DNA from: an uncultured Candidatus Altimarinota bacterium
GTDB taxonomy: Bacteria; Patescibacteriota; Gracilibacteria; BD1-5; UBA6164
DNA length: 64,000 nucleotides
NCBI GenBank assembly: GCA_937944145.1
Contig: CALDZK010000010.1
Coordinates: 98,057 to 162,056, forward strand
Direction: 5' to 3'
The notes under the pieces are model-generated. The model was not told the origin of the DNA. It made no database searches and was given only the letters and a program-made list of their open reading frames with translations. Both the position numbers and the translations under genes were made by a program. Shown here in pieces: positions 12,604 to 22,300 of this stretch. Every line of letters starts with the position of its first letter. The stretch's first letter is position 1.

Positions 12604-12627
12604 TTCTTTCCACATCTTTTCAACAGC

Positions 12628-12666
12628 AAAAAGCACTTTTGATTGATTGAAAAATGCTTTTTTTTA
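12628..12666 (+). terminator. Intrinsic terminator after def-gpsA
   Basis: Imperfect stem AAAAAGCACTTTT / GAAAAATGCTTTTT with an AT-rich loop, ending in an eight-T run. Confidence 0.7.
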
Positions 12667-12702
12667 TACTAAAATCAATCATTAACTTGTTATAGAAAAT
12701 AC

Positions 12703-13383
12703 ATGAATCATCAATACGAAGTCGAAATAAAAACTCTTCTTGGGAGCAAGGAAAATGCAGACAATTTTATCAAAAACCTAGGAAACTCTGTTGAAAAACT
12801 TGAAAAAAAATGAGAAAACTCTCAACTCAATCACTATTTTATGGGAGGAGATCATGATAAGCTCCTACAAAACACCAAATGAAAAGTCCCATTGGAAAAA
12901 CTCCAAAGTCTCAAAAACATACTTCAGACTCAAGGAAAACACTCTGTACGTACACGCTTTGTCGATGGGAATTCTATTCTCGTGGTAAAACTCTCAGTAG
13001 ACGATACCAGTAGTTCAAACGGTATCCAAAGAATCGAGTGGGAAGAAGTGTTTGTAGGGATGCCTATAAATGATCTCGATACTATACTCTTAGAAAGTGA
13101 TTTCCACTACCAAGCAAAATGGTCTCGTGAACGTGTAGAATACGAATTTGATAACATCACGGTATGTCTCGATAAAAATGCTGGGTATTGATACCTCGCC
13201 GAATTTGAGATGGTGATCGCAAATCCTGATGAAACACAAAGAGCAGAAGATAATCTTAGAGGAATCATGGCAAGAGTCTGAGTCGAAGAACTCGACCAAG
13301 GGAGACTTGGACGTATGTTCGATTACTACAATGAAAATTGGAGAGATTACTATGGGACAGAAAAGACTTTTACTATTGACTAA
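12703..13383 (+). CDS. CYTH-domain protein (class IV adenylate cyclase / triphosphatase superfamily)
   Basis: 226 residues. The N-terminal E-x-E-x-K motif (YEVEIKTLL) and later alternating charged strands (SVRTRFVDGNSI, IEWEEVF, YEFDNITVCLDKN, YLAEFEMV) fit a CYTH tunnel fold, whose members act on triphosphate substrates. The exact activity (thiamine triphosphatase, polyphosphatase, cyclase-like) cannot be told. It is followed after 6 bases by dcd and then thyA, so it may be transcribed with nucleotide metabolism genes. Confidence 0.75.
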
Positions 13384-13389
13384 AGATAT

Positions 13390-13935
13390 ATGTTTCTATC
13401 TGATATCGACATAAAAAAAGCTGTAGAAGCTGAGGAAATAACACTGAGTGATTTCGATGAATCACGCGTACAACCAGCAAGTTATGACATACTTCTTGGG
13501 AACAAATTTTTGACCCTCAGGCAACACTCAACTTCTGTAATTGATCCTGCTAAAAAAATACTTCCAGAATATGACGAAGTCATTATAGAAGATGGAGAAG
13601 AATTTGTTCTACATCCCGGAGTGAGTTTACTAGGAATTTCCAAAGACTATTTTGGTTCGAGTAAGTACCTGATTCAACTCTCAGGAAAATCTTCTCTGGC
13701 GCGTATTGGGCTGATTGTTCACAATACTGCAGGACTCATAAACCCAGGGCATTATCTCAATATAGCATTTGAACTCTGTAACCTAAACTCTGTACCTATC
13801 ATACTGAGACCAGGTATGGAAATATGACAGCTTATATTCGCAGAAATAAGCACTCCACCAGAACATGGATACGAAAAAAAATGAAGATATGCTAATGAAA
13901 ACTGGTGAAGTTATAAAGAAAAAGAAGAAAAATAA
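13390..13935 (+). CDS. dcd: dCTP deaminase
   Basis: 181 residues. It deaminates dCTP to dUTP, feeding dUMP for thymidylate synthase, which is the next gene. Motifs: LSDIDIKKAVE start, VQPASYDILLGN, the catalytic SGKSSLARIGLIVH block, TAGLINPGH and PGMEIGQLIF (TGA = Gly) near the C-terminus. The order CYTH-dcd-thyA with 6- and 24-base gaps indicates an operon for dTMP synthesis. Confidence 0.93.
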
Positions 13936-13959
13936 TTTATACTTTAAATTTTTGAAATT

Positions 13960-14925
13960 ATGAACCATAACAGACACCCCGAATACCAATATCTCGATCT
14001 CCTCCAAGATATCCTCGATAATGGTTGTGAAAAGAAAGATCACAATACTGGTATATCTCTCTACAGTGTTTTTGGAAGGCAAATACGTTTCGATATGTCG
14101 AAATGATTTCCTCTTCTGACTACAAAAAAGACTTTTTGGAAAGGAATACTCGAAGAACTGTATTGGTTTCTTTCTGGTCAGACAAATATAAAGTACTTAG
14201 TAGATAGAAAAGTACACATCTGGGATGATTACCCTCACCAGATTTATATGGATAGTGTAAAAGAATGAAAAGAACCAGAACTTACTATAGAAGAATTTAG
14301 AGAAAAAATAAAAACCGATGACGATTTTGCCCAAAAGTGGGGAGACCTACCGATGATATACGGACAACAATGGAGAAGTTGGCCAACGAGTGATGGAGAC
14401 ACTATCGATCAGCTTGCTTGGGTTGTAAAATCTCTCAAAGAAAAACCTCATAGAAAAAGTATTTGTCTCTCTGTTTGGAATCCTGAATACCTATATGATA
14501 TGGGAAAACCAGGAAAATCACTCAGGTTTCCTCTCTGTCACGTATTTATGCAGTTTGCAGTTCATGATGGAAAGCTCAATCTCCAGCTCTATCAAAGAAG
14601 TGCTGATATGTTTCTGGGAGTTCCATTTAACATAGGATCATACTCGCTCCTCCTCCTCATCGTCGCACAAATAACTGGTCTCGAACCTGGTGAATTTGTG
14701 CATACTTTCTGAGACGCTCATATATATGGAGATCATATAGAACAAGTAAAAGAGCAACTCAGTCGTGAACCGTTTCCATTTCCTACACTAAAAATAGACG
14801 ATAGTGTCGTTGATCTAGATTCTTTTAGTCCAGACAAGGTGACACTTGAAAACTATGAATCTCATGGCATACTCAGAGCCAAGATGACTGTTGCTGGATG
14901 ATTCAATGAAAAAGATAGAAAATAG
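13960..14925 (+). CDS. thyA: Thymidylate synthase (folate-dependent)
   Basis: 321 residues. It methylates dUMP to dTMP with methylene-tetrahydrofolate. Motifs: [24 protein letters not shown] (TGA = Gly), the extended middle region with [15 protein letters not shown], the nucleophile [26 protein letters not shown] and [12 protein letters not shown]. All catalytic residues are present. It is slightly longer than the E. coli enzyme through an insert near residues 95-125. It follows dcd in the same operon and is closed by a terminator. Confidence 0.96.
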
Positions 14926-14933
14926 TACAAAAT

Positions 14934-14963
14934 AAAAGCCTCCTTCGTACAGGAGGTTTTTTG
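14934..14963 (+). terminator. Intrinsic terminator after thyA
   Basis: Stem AGCCTCCT / AGGAGGT-like with a TCGTAC loop and a T-run, 9 bases beyond the thyA stop. Confidence 0.8.
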
Positions 14964-14989
14964 ATTCCTCTCGAAAAAGATGGTATAAT
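14961..14989 (+). promoter_or_regulatory. Sigma70-type promoter of the transporter gene
   Basis: TTGATT (-35), exactly 17 bases, then TGG-TATAAT (extended -10). The predicted start near 14996 lies about 19 bases before the ATG at 15015. The -35 begins inside the thyA terminator T-run. Confidence 0.75.
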
Positions 14990-15014
14990 TATCGTGTATT
15001 ATATTATCATTCTC

Positions 15015-16328
15015 ATGCCACATATAGACATATTATGTTTCTGGGTCAGTATTATCATTTTCTGAGTGACATTTTTTTGAATACTCTCAGAAAAAATACA
15101 TAGATCCCTTATCGCATTTCTCTGAGCTATCTGGATGGCTGTAGTTTGAGACTTTTTGGAGTTCTATACCTATGAACAAGTACTGCTTTCTATAGACTTC
15201 AATACCCTCCTTCTTCTTGGAGGAATGATGATACTGGTTTCTGTAATGGAAAAAACAGGACTGTTTGAATATCTTGCGATAAAAATAGCAAAAAAAACTC
15301 ATGGAAGCTACTGGCTCCTACTAGTAGCTCTTGGGTCACTCACAACCGTTTTATCTATGATTTTAGATAACGTTACGACTATCATACTGATTGCTCCTGT
15401 TACACTTATTATTACCAAAATACTTCATTTCAACCCAATCCCACTCCTGATGAGTCAAGCTATACTCTCAAACATAGGAGGTGTTGGGACACTTGTCGGG
15501 GATCCTCCAAACATCGTTATTGGATCTGCTGCAAATTTCTCATTTATATCGTTTTTGACACACTCGCTTCCGGTGGTGCTTGTCGCTTGGGGTATGACTA
15601 TGGTCTATATACTCCATAAGTGTAGAACCGAAAACAAAATTAAGCCAAAATACATAAAAAAACTCATGGATCTCAATGCTATGGAATCCATAAAAAAACC
15701 CATCATTCTCATAAAAGCTCTCGGAGTCCTCGCTATGGTAACGGTATGATTTTTTCTTCACCATCTCCTACATATGCCCCCATCAGTCGTAGCACTCCTC
15801 TGAGCTGCAAGTGTACTTTTGCTCGTTGCTCCTCACGATAATCCCCAAAAATACCTCAGGAGAATGCACTTTTCTATATTTATGTTCTTTACATCTTTGT
15901 TTATTCTTGTTGGAGGTCTCGAGGCTGCATGAGTTCTAGAATACCTTGCAGGACTTATCACGAGTTGAGTCGAGTCAAATATACTCCTCACAGCGCTCAT
16001 AGTACTCTGGGTCACAGCTATTGCCTCAGCTATTATAGATAACATTCCTATGACTATTGCTATGGTTCCGATTATTGGGTATTTTGAAGCGCAGTGAATC
16101 CCTGGAACAAATCTCCTCTGGTGGGCTCTTGTATTTGGAGTAGGTTTCGGAGGAAATATCTCCCCCATAGGATCTACAGCAAATGTCGTAGTCATGAATC
16201 AACTAGAACTTACTAAACACAAAATGAGTTCTCGGCAGTGGATAAAAATGTGAGCTCCTGTGAGTTTTCTCTGTCTCAGTGTTGCATCTGCTGCGCTGAT
16301 GTTGTTTGGGAGATATTTTGCGATGTAA
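15015..16328 (+). CDS. ArsB/NhaD-family ion transporter
   Basis: 437 residues with about 11-12 membrane helices. The two half-repeats of the ion transporter superfamily are clear: SMILDNVTTIILIAPV followed by NIGGVGTLVGDPPNIVIGS in the first half, and SAIIDNIPMTIAMVPI followed by GNISPIGSTANVVV in the second. Such proteins exchange or export ions (Na+/H+ in NhaD, arsenite in ArsB) or carry dicarboxylates; the substrate is not decidable here. There are many TGA-glycines in the helices. It has its own promoter and a terminator shared with proS. Confidence 0.85.
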
Positions 16329-16329
16329 T

Positions 16330-16363
16330 AAAAAAGAGAGAAGAAATTTCCTCTCTCTTTTTT
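16330..16363. terminator. Bidirectional terminator between the transporter and proS
   Basis: AAAAAAGAGAGA / TCTCTCTTTTTT inverted repeat with A-run and T-run on opposite sides; it touches the stop codons of the two convergent genes. Confidence 0.8.
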
Positions 16364-18047
16364 ATATGTTTATTATTTCTGCCTCCTCTCCTCTTTTCAT
16401 CAGCTCATACCCACCTTGTTCTAGTGTCTTTGGAGATATAACTATGCGGTTTGGAATCCCCCAGAGTTCGCAATCACCAGCTTTTTGCCCAAAACCATCC
16501 TTACGTCACATCCTGTCATCGAGAATCACCGTATTTCCTTGTGACTCGAGTTCTTGGCCAAGTTTTTTGGCTGCCTCTATATTGTCCTCTCCTACCACAA
16601 TAATATAGTGTGTTGCTGGAGCTATATGTTCTGGCCAAGCAATACCTTTTTCTGTCATGAAATACTCTGCCATAACCCCCATAAGACGAGACACTCCAAT
16701 ACCATAACATCACATTTCTATTTGGTCTATTGTTGTATTATTTTCATCGAGATAGGTCAGACCAAATGGTTTAGAGTATTTGGTTCCGAGGTGAAATATA
16801 TTTCCTACTTCACTCGCTTTTTTAAAGCTGAGTTCTTCTCCTGAAATATTTATAGAAGTGAATCATTTTATTGGTTCGTTAAAATCTCAGAATGCTTTTA
16901 TATCGAGATCTGAGATATTTATATTTTTTGTAGATTTTGCGACAGCATTTGCTCCTCAGAAGAAGTTTTTTACTGTTTTGAGTGACTCGTCTGCGTAGCA
17001 TTCTATAGAGAGTTTACTATCTTTGAGTGGAGAGATAAACCCTCTCACTGTTCAGAGTTCTTCGAGATCTGATTCACTCGCCAGTACAAAGCTGTCATTG
17101 TACTTCTCTGCAATAAATTTCCTCAGCTTTATCTCGTTGATATTGAGATCTCCTCTGATAGCTACTGCTATATATTCTCCTCTATTTTCAAGTTTATAGA
17201 TAACTGTTTTGAGCATTTGCCAAGCTGGAGCCTGAAAATACTTGGTCATTTTCTCCATATTTACGATATCCGACACAGAATCCATGTACTCCATAGTGTT
17301 CTCATTTTCAGATATATTTTTATTATCAGGAACTCCACGAGCAAGTTCTAAGTTATAGCAATAACCACTACTATCTTGCACTATTGTATCTTCCCCACAA
17401 TCAAGAAATGTTTGAAATTCATGAGAATTCTTGTCAGAGATAGCTCCTCCATCTGCATCAGCCATAACAGTATCTTCTCAGAGTCCGAGTCGTTGAAATA
17501 CAGACATATATACGTTCTTTACTTCCTCATAAAACACGTCAAAATCATCTATATCTTTATGAAACGAATAGGCATCTTTCATAAGAAACTCTCTTCCTCT
17601 CAGAAGCCCTGATTTTGCACGTTTTTCATTACGAAATTTCTTTTGTATATGATAAACACAACAAGGAAGATCCTTGTATGACTGTATAAATTCTCCCATA
17701 ATTGGAGTAACATTTTCTTCATTTGTTGGAGCGATACGATACTCTGTTTCTCCCCATCATGGTACTTTGAAATACTCAGGTATCTCCCATCTATTTGTTG
17801 TTTCCCAGTAATCACGTGGAGTAAGTATCGTCATAAGCATTTCATGATATCATGCTTTGTCCATTTCTTCTCGTACTACCTGTTCTATGTTTCGTAGTAC
17901 CCTATATCCTATAGGAAGAAATTCATAGGCTCCAGCCATCGCTTGACGCATGTATCCTCACTGGAGTAAGAGACTCGTAGATCTATTGTCGCTCACTTTT
18001 GGAGCTGATTTCAGTGTCTTTATTGGAAAATTTGATAATTGTAGCAT
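16362..18047 (-). CDS. proS: Prolyl-tRNA synthetase
   Basis: 561 residues. It charges tRNA-Pro. Starts [47 protein letters not shown] (bacterial type). Class II motif 2 region [26 protein letters not shown] is intact, [12 protein letters not shown] and [14 protein letters not shown] are typical, and a C-terminal anticodon-binding region with GYELMKRG ends the protein. Between motifs 2 and 3 lies the YbaK-like editing insert of bacterial ProRS (around residues 215-395). Several Gly are TGA. Transcription probably starts at the leader promoter upstream, with attenuation possible. Confidence 0.95.
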
Positions 18048-18072
18048 AAAAAAATTGTAAATAATAAATCCA

Positions 18073-18142
18073 TAAAAAAAATCCCTTCTCAAGAAAAAGG
18101 GAAATATTTCTACATAACAGAAAATACCTTTATCTTGAGAAG
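18073..18142 (-). promoter_or_regulatory. Candidate transcription attenuator of proS
   Basis: On the minus RNA a terminator stem TCCCTT / AAGGGA (18097-18102 with 18082-18087) ends in eight T. The segment CTTCTCAAGA inside the leader ORF (18142-18133) is a perfect 10-base complement of TCTTGAGAAG (18094-18085), which includes half of the terminator's 3' arm. The two pairings are mutually exclusive. This geometry is that of a ribosome-controlled attenuator. It is read from sequence; regulation itself is inference. Confidence 0.6.
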
Positions 18143-18186
18143 AAAAAGTAGAAGGGTTGCAGGTGCCAGTTCTGTTTTGTATTCAT
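18130..18186 (-). CDS. Putative 18-residue leader peptide upstream of proS
   Basis: ATG to TAA encodes MNTKQNWHLQPFYFFFSR. It has a single Pro codon (CCC, codon 11) and a run of Phe/Tyr codons after it; the last four sense codons form the 5' arm of the antiterminator. A ribosome waiting at the Pro codon would leave this arm just exposed, whereas one reaching the stop would cover it. The predicted transcription start falls on or next to the ATG, so the peptide may be read from a leaderless mRNA. Start and function are predictions. Confidence 0.5.
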   Translation of the reverse strand: MNTKQNWHLQPFYFFFSR

Positions 18187-18192
18187 GACAGT

Positions 18193-18220
18193 ATGATATT
18201 TTTAAACAAGATTTTGTCAA
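18193..18220 (-). promoter_or_regulatory. Promoter of the proS leader
   Basis: On the minus strand: TTGACA (18220-18215), 16-base spacer, TATCAT (18198-18193). Six bases separate the -10 box from the leader ATG. The -35 box directly follows the T-run of the upstream gene's terminator. Confidence 0.7.
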
Positions 18221-18253
18221 AAAAATACTCTCCTAAATCCTAGGAGAGTATTT
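18219..18253 (-). terminator. Terminator of the lipoprotein gene
   Basis: Stem AAATACTCTCCTA / TAGGAGAGTATTT with a 5-base loop and a seven-T run on the minus strand, 17 bases beyond the stop. Confidence 0.8.
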
Positions 18254-18269
18254 GAAGAAGCAGTAAGAA

Positions 18270-18602
18270 CTATTGAACTGTAGTTTCAGTTTCAGCTTCT
18301 ACCTCAACTTCTGCTTCTGATACTACATCTGTAGGAAGATCATCAACTACTTCTTCTACTACATCTGTAGCAGCTTCAACTACATCATCTGCAGTATCTG
18401 CAACAGTATCCACAGCATCGCCTGCAGTATCCACAACCGCACTAGCAGCATCTGTAGCTGTATCAGCAACTACGTCAACTCCTTCACTTACTACATCTAC
18501 TGCACTTCATGCAGTATTTTTAGCTTGTTCTACTACGTTTCCTCCACATGAAGCAAGGAAAACAAGAGATACAATACTTATAAATCCGTATACTTTTTTC
18601 AT
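18270..18602 (-). CDS. Small acidic lipoprotein with Ala/Val/Asp-rich repeats
   Basis: 110 residues. Starts MKKVYGFISIVSLVFLASCGG: a signal peptide with lipobox L-A-S-C, so it is predicted to be lipid-anchored. The rest is a low-complexity series of A-x-D-V-V and D-T-A-x-D-A-type segments (for example VVDTAGDAVDTVAD), likely a long amphipathic helix, with an acidic Glu/Thr tail. No family recognised. It has its own terminator. Confidence 0.65.
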
Positions 18603-18790
18603 AACTATGATATTACTAAGTAATAAAAAGCTCCGAGATTATAAGTAGTCAAAAGAAAAATCCAAGAAAATCAATATTTACATTTTAGTGTATAATGTTA
18701 TAGGTAAGAGGATAGCAATTTCTCTTGTATTTTAGGCAATAATCGTTATAAAAGGGGTATCATTCTTTTGTAAATTTATCGTCAACAATT

Positions 18791-20191
18791 ATGAACAGAT
18801 ACCATAGAAGAAACCATGTGTCTCGCACTATAAAAGACTACTTCGTACCGATAGTCTGACTCGTGCTTATCATAGCTGTCATATATAGTTTTTTTAGCTC
18901 TGATAAAACAGTCGCTCCAAAACAACAAGAAAACACTATTGGATACGCTCTGGAGTACCAAGACACAAATACAGAAGCATTTATAGAGTACTCTGGTGGT
19001 AACAAAGAAGCTACAAGTAATGGAACCCAGATATTTAAATGAGAAAAACTCATCGTAAAAGAAGGAAGTGTAAAATTGCAGCCAGGAGAAAATACACAAA
19101 TTCATCTTGATAAAATAGGAGAGCTCAAACTTCTTGAAAATGGGAGCTTTGCACTATTTTCATCAAATATGTGGATATCAAGTCAAGATCCTGTACAAGT
19201 AGATATGAGATATGCTAGTGTAAGATCGACAGGAAACTCGCTCCTGACTCTCTCTCAAAACGAAGTTGGAAGTACGGTATATGTTCTCTCAGGTACTGCA
19301 GAGGTAAACAATCTCGCAAATCAATCTACACTTTTATGAAAAGGGCAAAAAATCACTATACAAAGAAATGAAGCATCTAGCCAAGATATAGATCTTTCTC
19401 TGGCAAAGTGAGATCTTGATACGTATTTTCTCAAAAGTGACTGGTTCCTAGAAAACAATGGTCCTGTACTTCTTGCCCAAGCAGAAACCCTAGAATCAAC
19501 TACAACAGGAAGTGGAGAAACATCTACTGGTACAACCAGTACACTATCCTCTACAAAACTCCTCAGTTTTAGTGGAGTAGAAGACGAGTGAAGTGTTACT
19601 ACTAACTCAACAGACATAACAGGAAGTTACGAGGATGAAAATGTAACCCGTATTACTATAGGATGAGTCGAAGCTACTCTTGATACTGAAGCAAAGACAT
19701 TTACAGCATCAGGAGTTACTACCGATCAAAAAGTAAACGATCTCATCATAAAAACATATGCTCCAAACAACTCTATACTCTGAAAACAAGTACTCACTGT
19801 ATACGCAAATGGGGCTGCCCCAGCAGCAAATCAGCCTCTATTTAAAGTAGAAAACTTTTCTCTGGATGCTACAGAGTTCCAGTTCATATCTCCAAAACAA
19901 AATCCCTATACTACAGAGGATGGAGTCGTCTTTATAGAGTGAAGAGTTCCAGCAGGAAGTGTAGAAAAGATACTCGTAAACGGGTACCAGCTCCAAAAAT
20001 TTCCACAATATGGAACCTACTGGGGGTACTTTGCTAACCAAGAATTTGGAAACCTCAAACCAGGGCTCAATATATATAAAGTAGAATATATAGGGAAAGA
20101 CGGAAATGCTCTCCACTCAAATGCGTTTACCATCGTAAAAAATGCTCCTACGATAGAACAAACTGTCAGTGACGAAGCAGATGCTTCATAA
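18791..20191 (+). CDS. Membrane-anchored protein with FecR-like domain
   Basis: 466 residues. N-terminal basic stretch followed by one membrane segment (YFVPIVGLVLIIAVIYSFF), then an extracytoplasmic region. Residues about 75-200 have the FecR-type beta pattern (EKLIVKEGSVKLQPGE, ELKLLENGSFALF, VYVLSGTAEVNNL, GKGQKITI). A Thr/Ser/Gly-rich linker (about 235-265) leads to a C-terminal beta-rich domain. FecR-like domains usually sense or bind at the envelope; no sigma factor gene is adjacent. A TATAAT box lies at 18691-18696. A terminator follows. Confidence 0.6.
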
Positions 20192-20204
20192 AAATATACG
20201 CTCT

Positions 20205-20239
20205 AAAAAGACTCTCATAATATACGAGAGTCTTTTTTT
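20205..20239. terminator. Intrinsic terminator, shared by convergent genes
   Basis: AAAAAGACTCTC / GAGAGTCTTTTTTT around a short AT loop, between the FecR-like gene and the minus-strand Cys-tail gene. Confidence 0.8.
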
Positions 20240-20253
20240 ATATATAAGTTATT

Positions 20254-20571
20254 CTAACAACTACATCAGCTTCCACATCCACCAGGAGCACATCCTCCTC
20301 CAGATCCACCTCCTATAATACTGACAAACATAGATTTGAGTTCCTCATCTTCTGGAAGCATCCCCTCAAAAATCATATCCTTGAAATCTATCGATTCTTC
20401 TTCTATGATGAGAGCTGGAGATTCTTTGATGGAAAGATCCTGCTTGAGAAGATCGTCTGTCGAGTTTTCGAGTTGTATAAAATCTGTAAGTCCAAGTTCA
20501 TCCAGGGCAATTTTTACTTTAGCTGTGAGTTGGTCTGCTTGTTCTCCTGAACCAAAAATAATAACTTTCAT
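20254..20571 (-). CDS. Thioredoxin-fold-like small protein with Gly/Cys-rich tail
   Basis: 105 residues. The N-terminal part (KVIIFGSGEQADQLTAKVKIALDELG ... SPALIIEE) resembles the thioredoxin_3 family (TM0996/MTH895-like), but the C-x-x-C site is absent. Instead a Gly-rich C-terminal tail carries five Cys: GGGCAPGGCGSGCSC. Reading through the TGA at 20266-20268 as Gly adds the last three residues and the last two Cys. The tail could bind a metal; that is inference. No Cys occurs elsewhere in the protein. Confidence 0.6.
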
Positions 20572-20591
20572 AGTATCTAAATATATTTTGA

Positions 20592-20629
20592 AAAAAATAA
20601 AGCAATTCTATCCTACCGATGAATTGCTC
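20592..20629 (-). terminator. Intrinsic terminator after rplY
   Basis: Minus-strand stem AGCAATTC / GAATTGCT followed by TTTATTTTTTTC, between the rplY stop and the next gene. Confidence 0.75.
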
Positions 20630-20653
20630 TATTACAAATTTAAAACGAAGGGA

Positions 20654-21295
20654 TTATTCTGCTGATTTTTCTTCGTCAGATGCTCCTTGTCCTTCATCAG
20701 TTGATTCTCCCCCTGTCACTTCTGTTTCAGACTCTTCTTCTACTACTTTCGGAGCAGAAGCAGAAACTATAACTGCATCTTCTTGGATGGATATTTCATA
20801 CTTTTCTGCATCGAGACCGAGATCTGAGAAACGGATAGAGTCACCTACTTCTACGAGCTTCGAGAGATCTACTTCGAAATGCTCTACGAGATTTCTAGGA
20901 AGACATTTTACATCAAGTTCTTTGAGAACTTCATCTATAATAGCTCCTTCTTTTGCAGCTGGAGCATCTCCTATAAAGCTGAGAGAGATCTTCGTACTTA
21001 CTTTTTCACCTCTGGTTACTGCGTAAAAATCTATATGTGTAAAATCTCCTGTTACAGGATGTCTTTGAACATCATGAACGAGTGCTTCTACATCTTTTTT
21101 TCCTACTTTGAGATCGATGATAGTACTCTCTCCTGCACTACGATATGCTCTGAGTAAGTCAGAGTTAGGTATTTTTATAGAGATGGGTTCTTGGGTTTTC
21201 CCATACACAACTCCTGGTACGATTTTTTCTTTTCTGAGATGACTCACTTTTTCATCTTGTGCTCTTATATCTACGTTGAGTGTTACACTTTCCAT
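20654..21295 (-). CDS. rplY: 50S ribosomal protein L25 (CTC type)
   Basis: 213 residues. Binds 5S rRNA. N-terminal L25 domain with SHLRKEKIVPGVVYGK and VHDVQRHPVTGDFTHIDFYAV, followed by the TL5/CTC C-terminal beta domain (FIGDAPAAKEGAIIDEVLKELDVKCLPRNLVEHFEVDLS) and a low-complexity acidic tail (Glu/Ser/Thr). It is one of the few long genes here without any TGA codon. Terminator at its end; probably monocistronic. Confidence 0.92.
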   Translation of the reverse strand: MESVTLNVDIRAQDEKVSHLRKEKIVPGVVYGKTQEPISIKIPNSDLLRAYRSAGESTIIDLKVGKKDVEALVHDVQRHPVTGDFTHIDFYAVTRGEKVSTKISLSFIGDAPAAKEGAIIDEVLKELDVKCLPRNLVEHFEVDLSKLVEVGDSIRFSDLGLDAEKYEISIQEDAVIVSASAPKVVEEESETEVTGGESTDEGQGASDEEKSAE

Positions 21296-21474
21296 TGGTA
21301 TATCTATAGCAAAATAAATGCTTCAAAAAATTTAAGCCCTGCGATTCTATATAAAAATATATATTTGGCAAAAGTTTTTGCCTACTTTTTTGGGTTTGAT
21401 AAATATCTTACTATGGGTAGTATAGTTTTATATACATATGTATATCTATTTCTATATCATTATCCCCGTAATAT

Positions 21475-22245
21475 ATGTGAAGAGGTCCCGTTGTACAAGC
21501 CAGAAAAAACGCTGTAAATACTGTAAAAGGAAAAGTTTTTTCCCTGCACGCAAAACTCATAGCTATAGCTGCACAAAAATGAGGAAATCCTGAAGATAAT
21601 CCGACACTTCACGCAGCTATTATAAAAGCGAAAAAAGATGGAGTTCCAAACGACAACATCGACAGAGCTATCAAAAAATGAACCGGAGAAGATGCCTCGG
21701 CAGATCAAATAGTCGAAATACTCTACGAATGATACGCTCCTGGAGGAGTTGCTCTAGTAGTATCTACCTTGACAGATAACAAAAACAGAACAGTTGCAAA
21801 TATTAGGCATATTTTTAGTAAATATGGTGGAAATATGGGAGAATCTGGAGCTGTTGCATGGATGTTTCATCAAAAATGAGTTATATTTATAGATCCAGAA
21901 AAACATAGTTATGAGAGTATAGAAGAGCTCGTTTTTGAAACCGAAGCTGAGGATATAGTGAGCGAGTCTGGATATACAAAAATCATTACCAGTCTCGAGG
22001 ATCATCACTCAGTAGAAATATTTTTCGAAGAAAAATGAATCGAACTCTACGAATCAAAAATAGACTATATTCCCGACAGTGATATAGAAATAGATGACTT
22101 TGATAAGGCTCTCAAGTTTACGAAGATGATTGAAGCATTTGACGGGGACGAAGATGTAAACTTCGTTTCAAGTAACGAAGTCATCAGCTGAGAATTACAG
22201 GATGAAGTAGATACGTTTATCGAAAAAAACACTTTTAGGACTTAG
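21475..22245 (+). CDS. yebC: YebC/PmpR-family protein
   Basis: 256 residues. Starts ATG-TGA, giving [23 protein letters not shown], a variant of the family's M-[AG]-G-H-S-K-W start; then [87 protein letters not shown]. Members act as transcription regulators or in translation of difficult sequences. TGA-Gly is frequent at conserved glycines. Terminator follows. Confidence 0.92.
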
Positions 22246-22253
22246 GACAACTG

Positions 22254-22286
22254 AAAAATCCCTACTAGAACCTAGTAGGGATTTTA
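22254..22286. terminator. Bidirectional intrinsic terminator
   Basis: AAAATCCCTACTAG / CTAGTAGGGATTTT with a 3-base loop, between yebC and the convergent membrane-protein gene. Confidence 0.85.
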
Positions 22287-22300
22287 TTGTGTCTCAAAAC

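Noticed and set aside
15833..16195. Minus-strand frame of 120 codons inside the transporter gene
   Set aside because: Shadow of the conserved ArsB/NhaD frame on the other strand.
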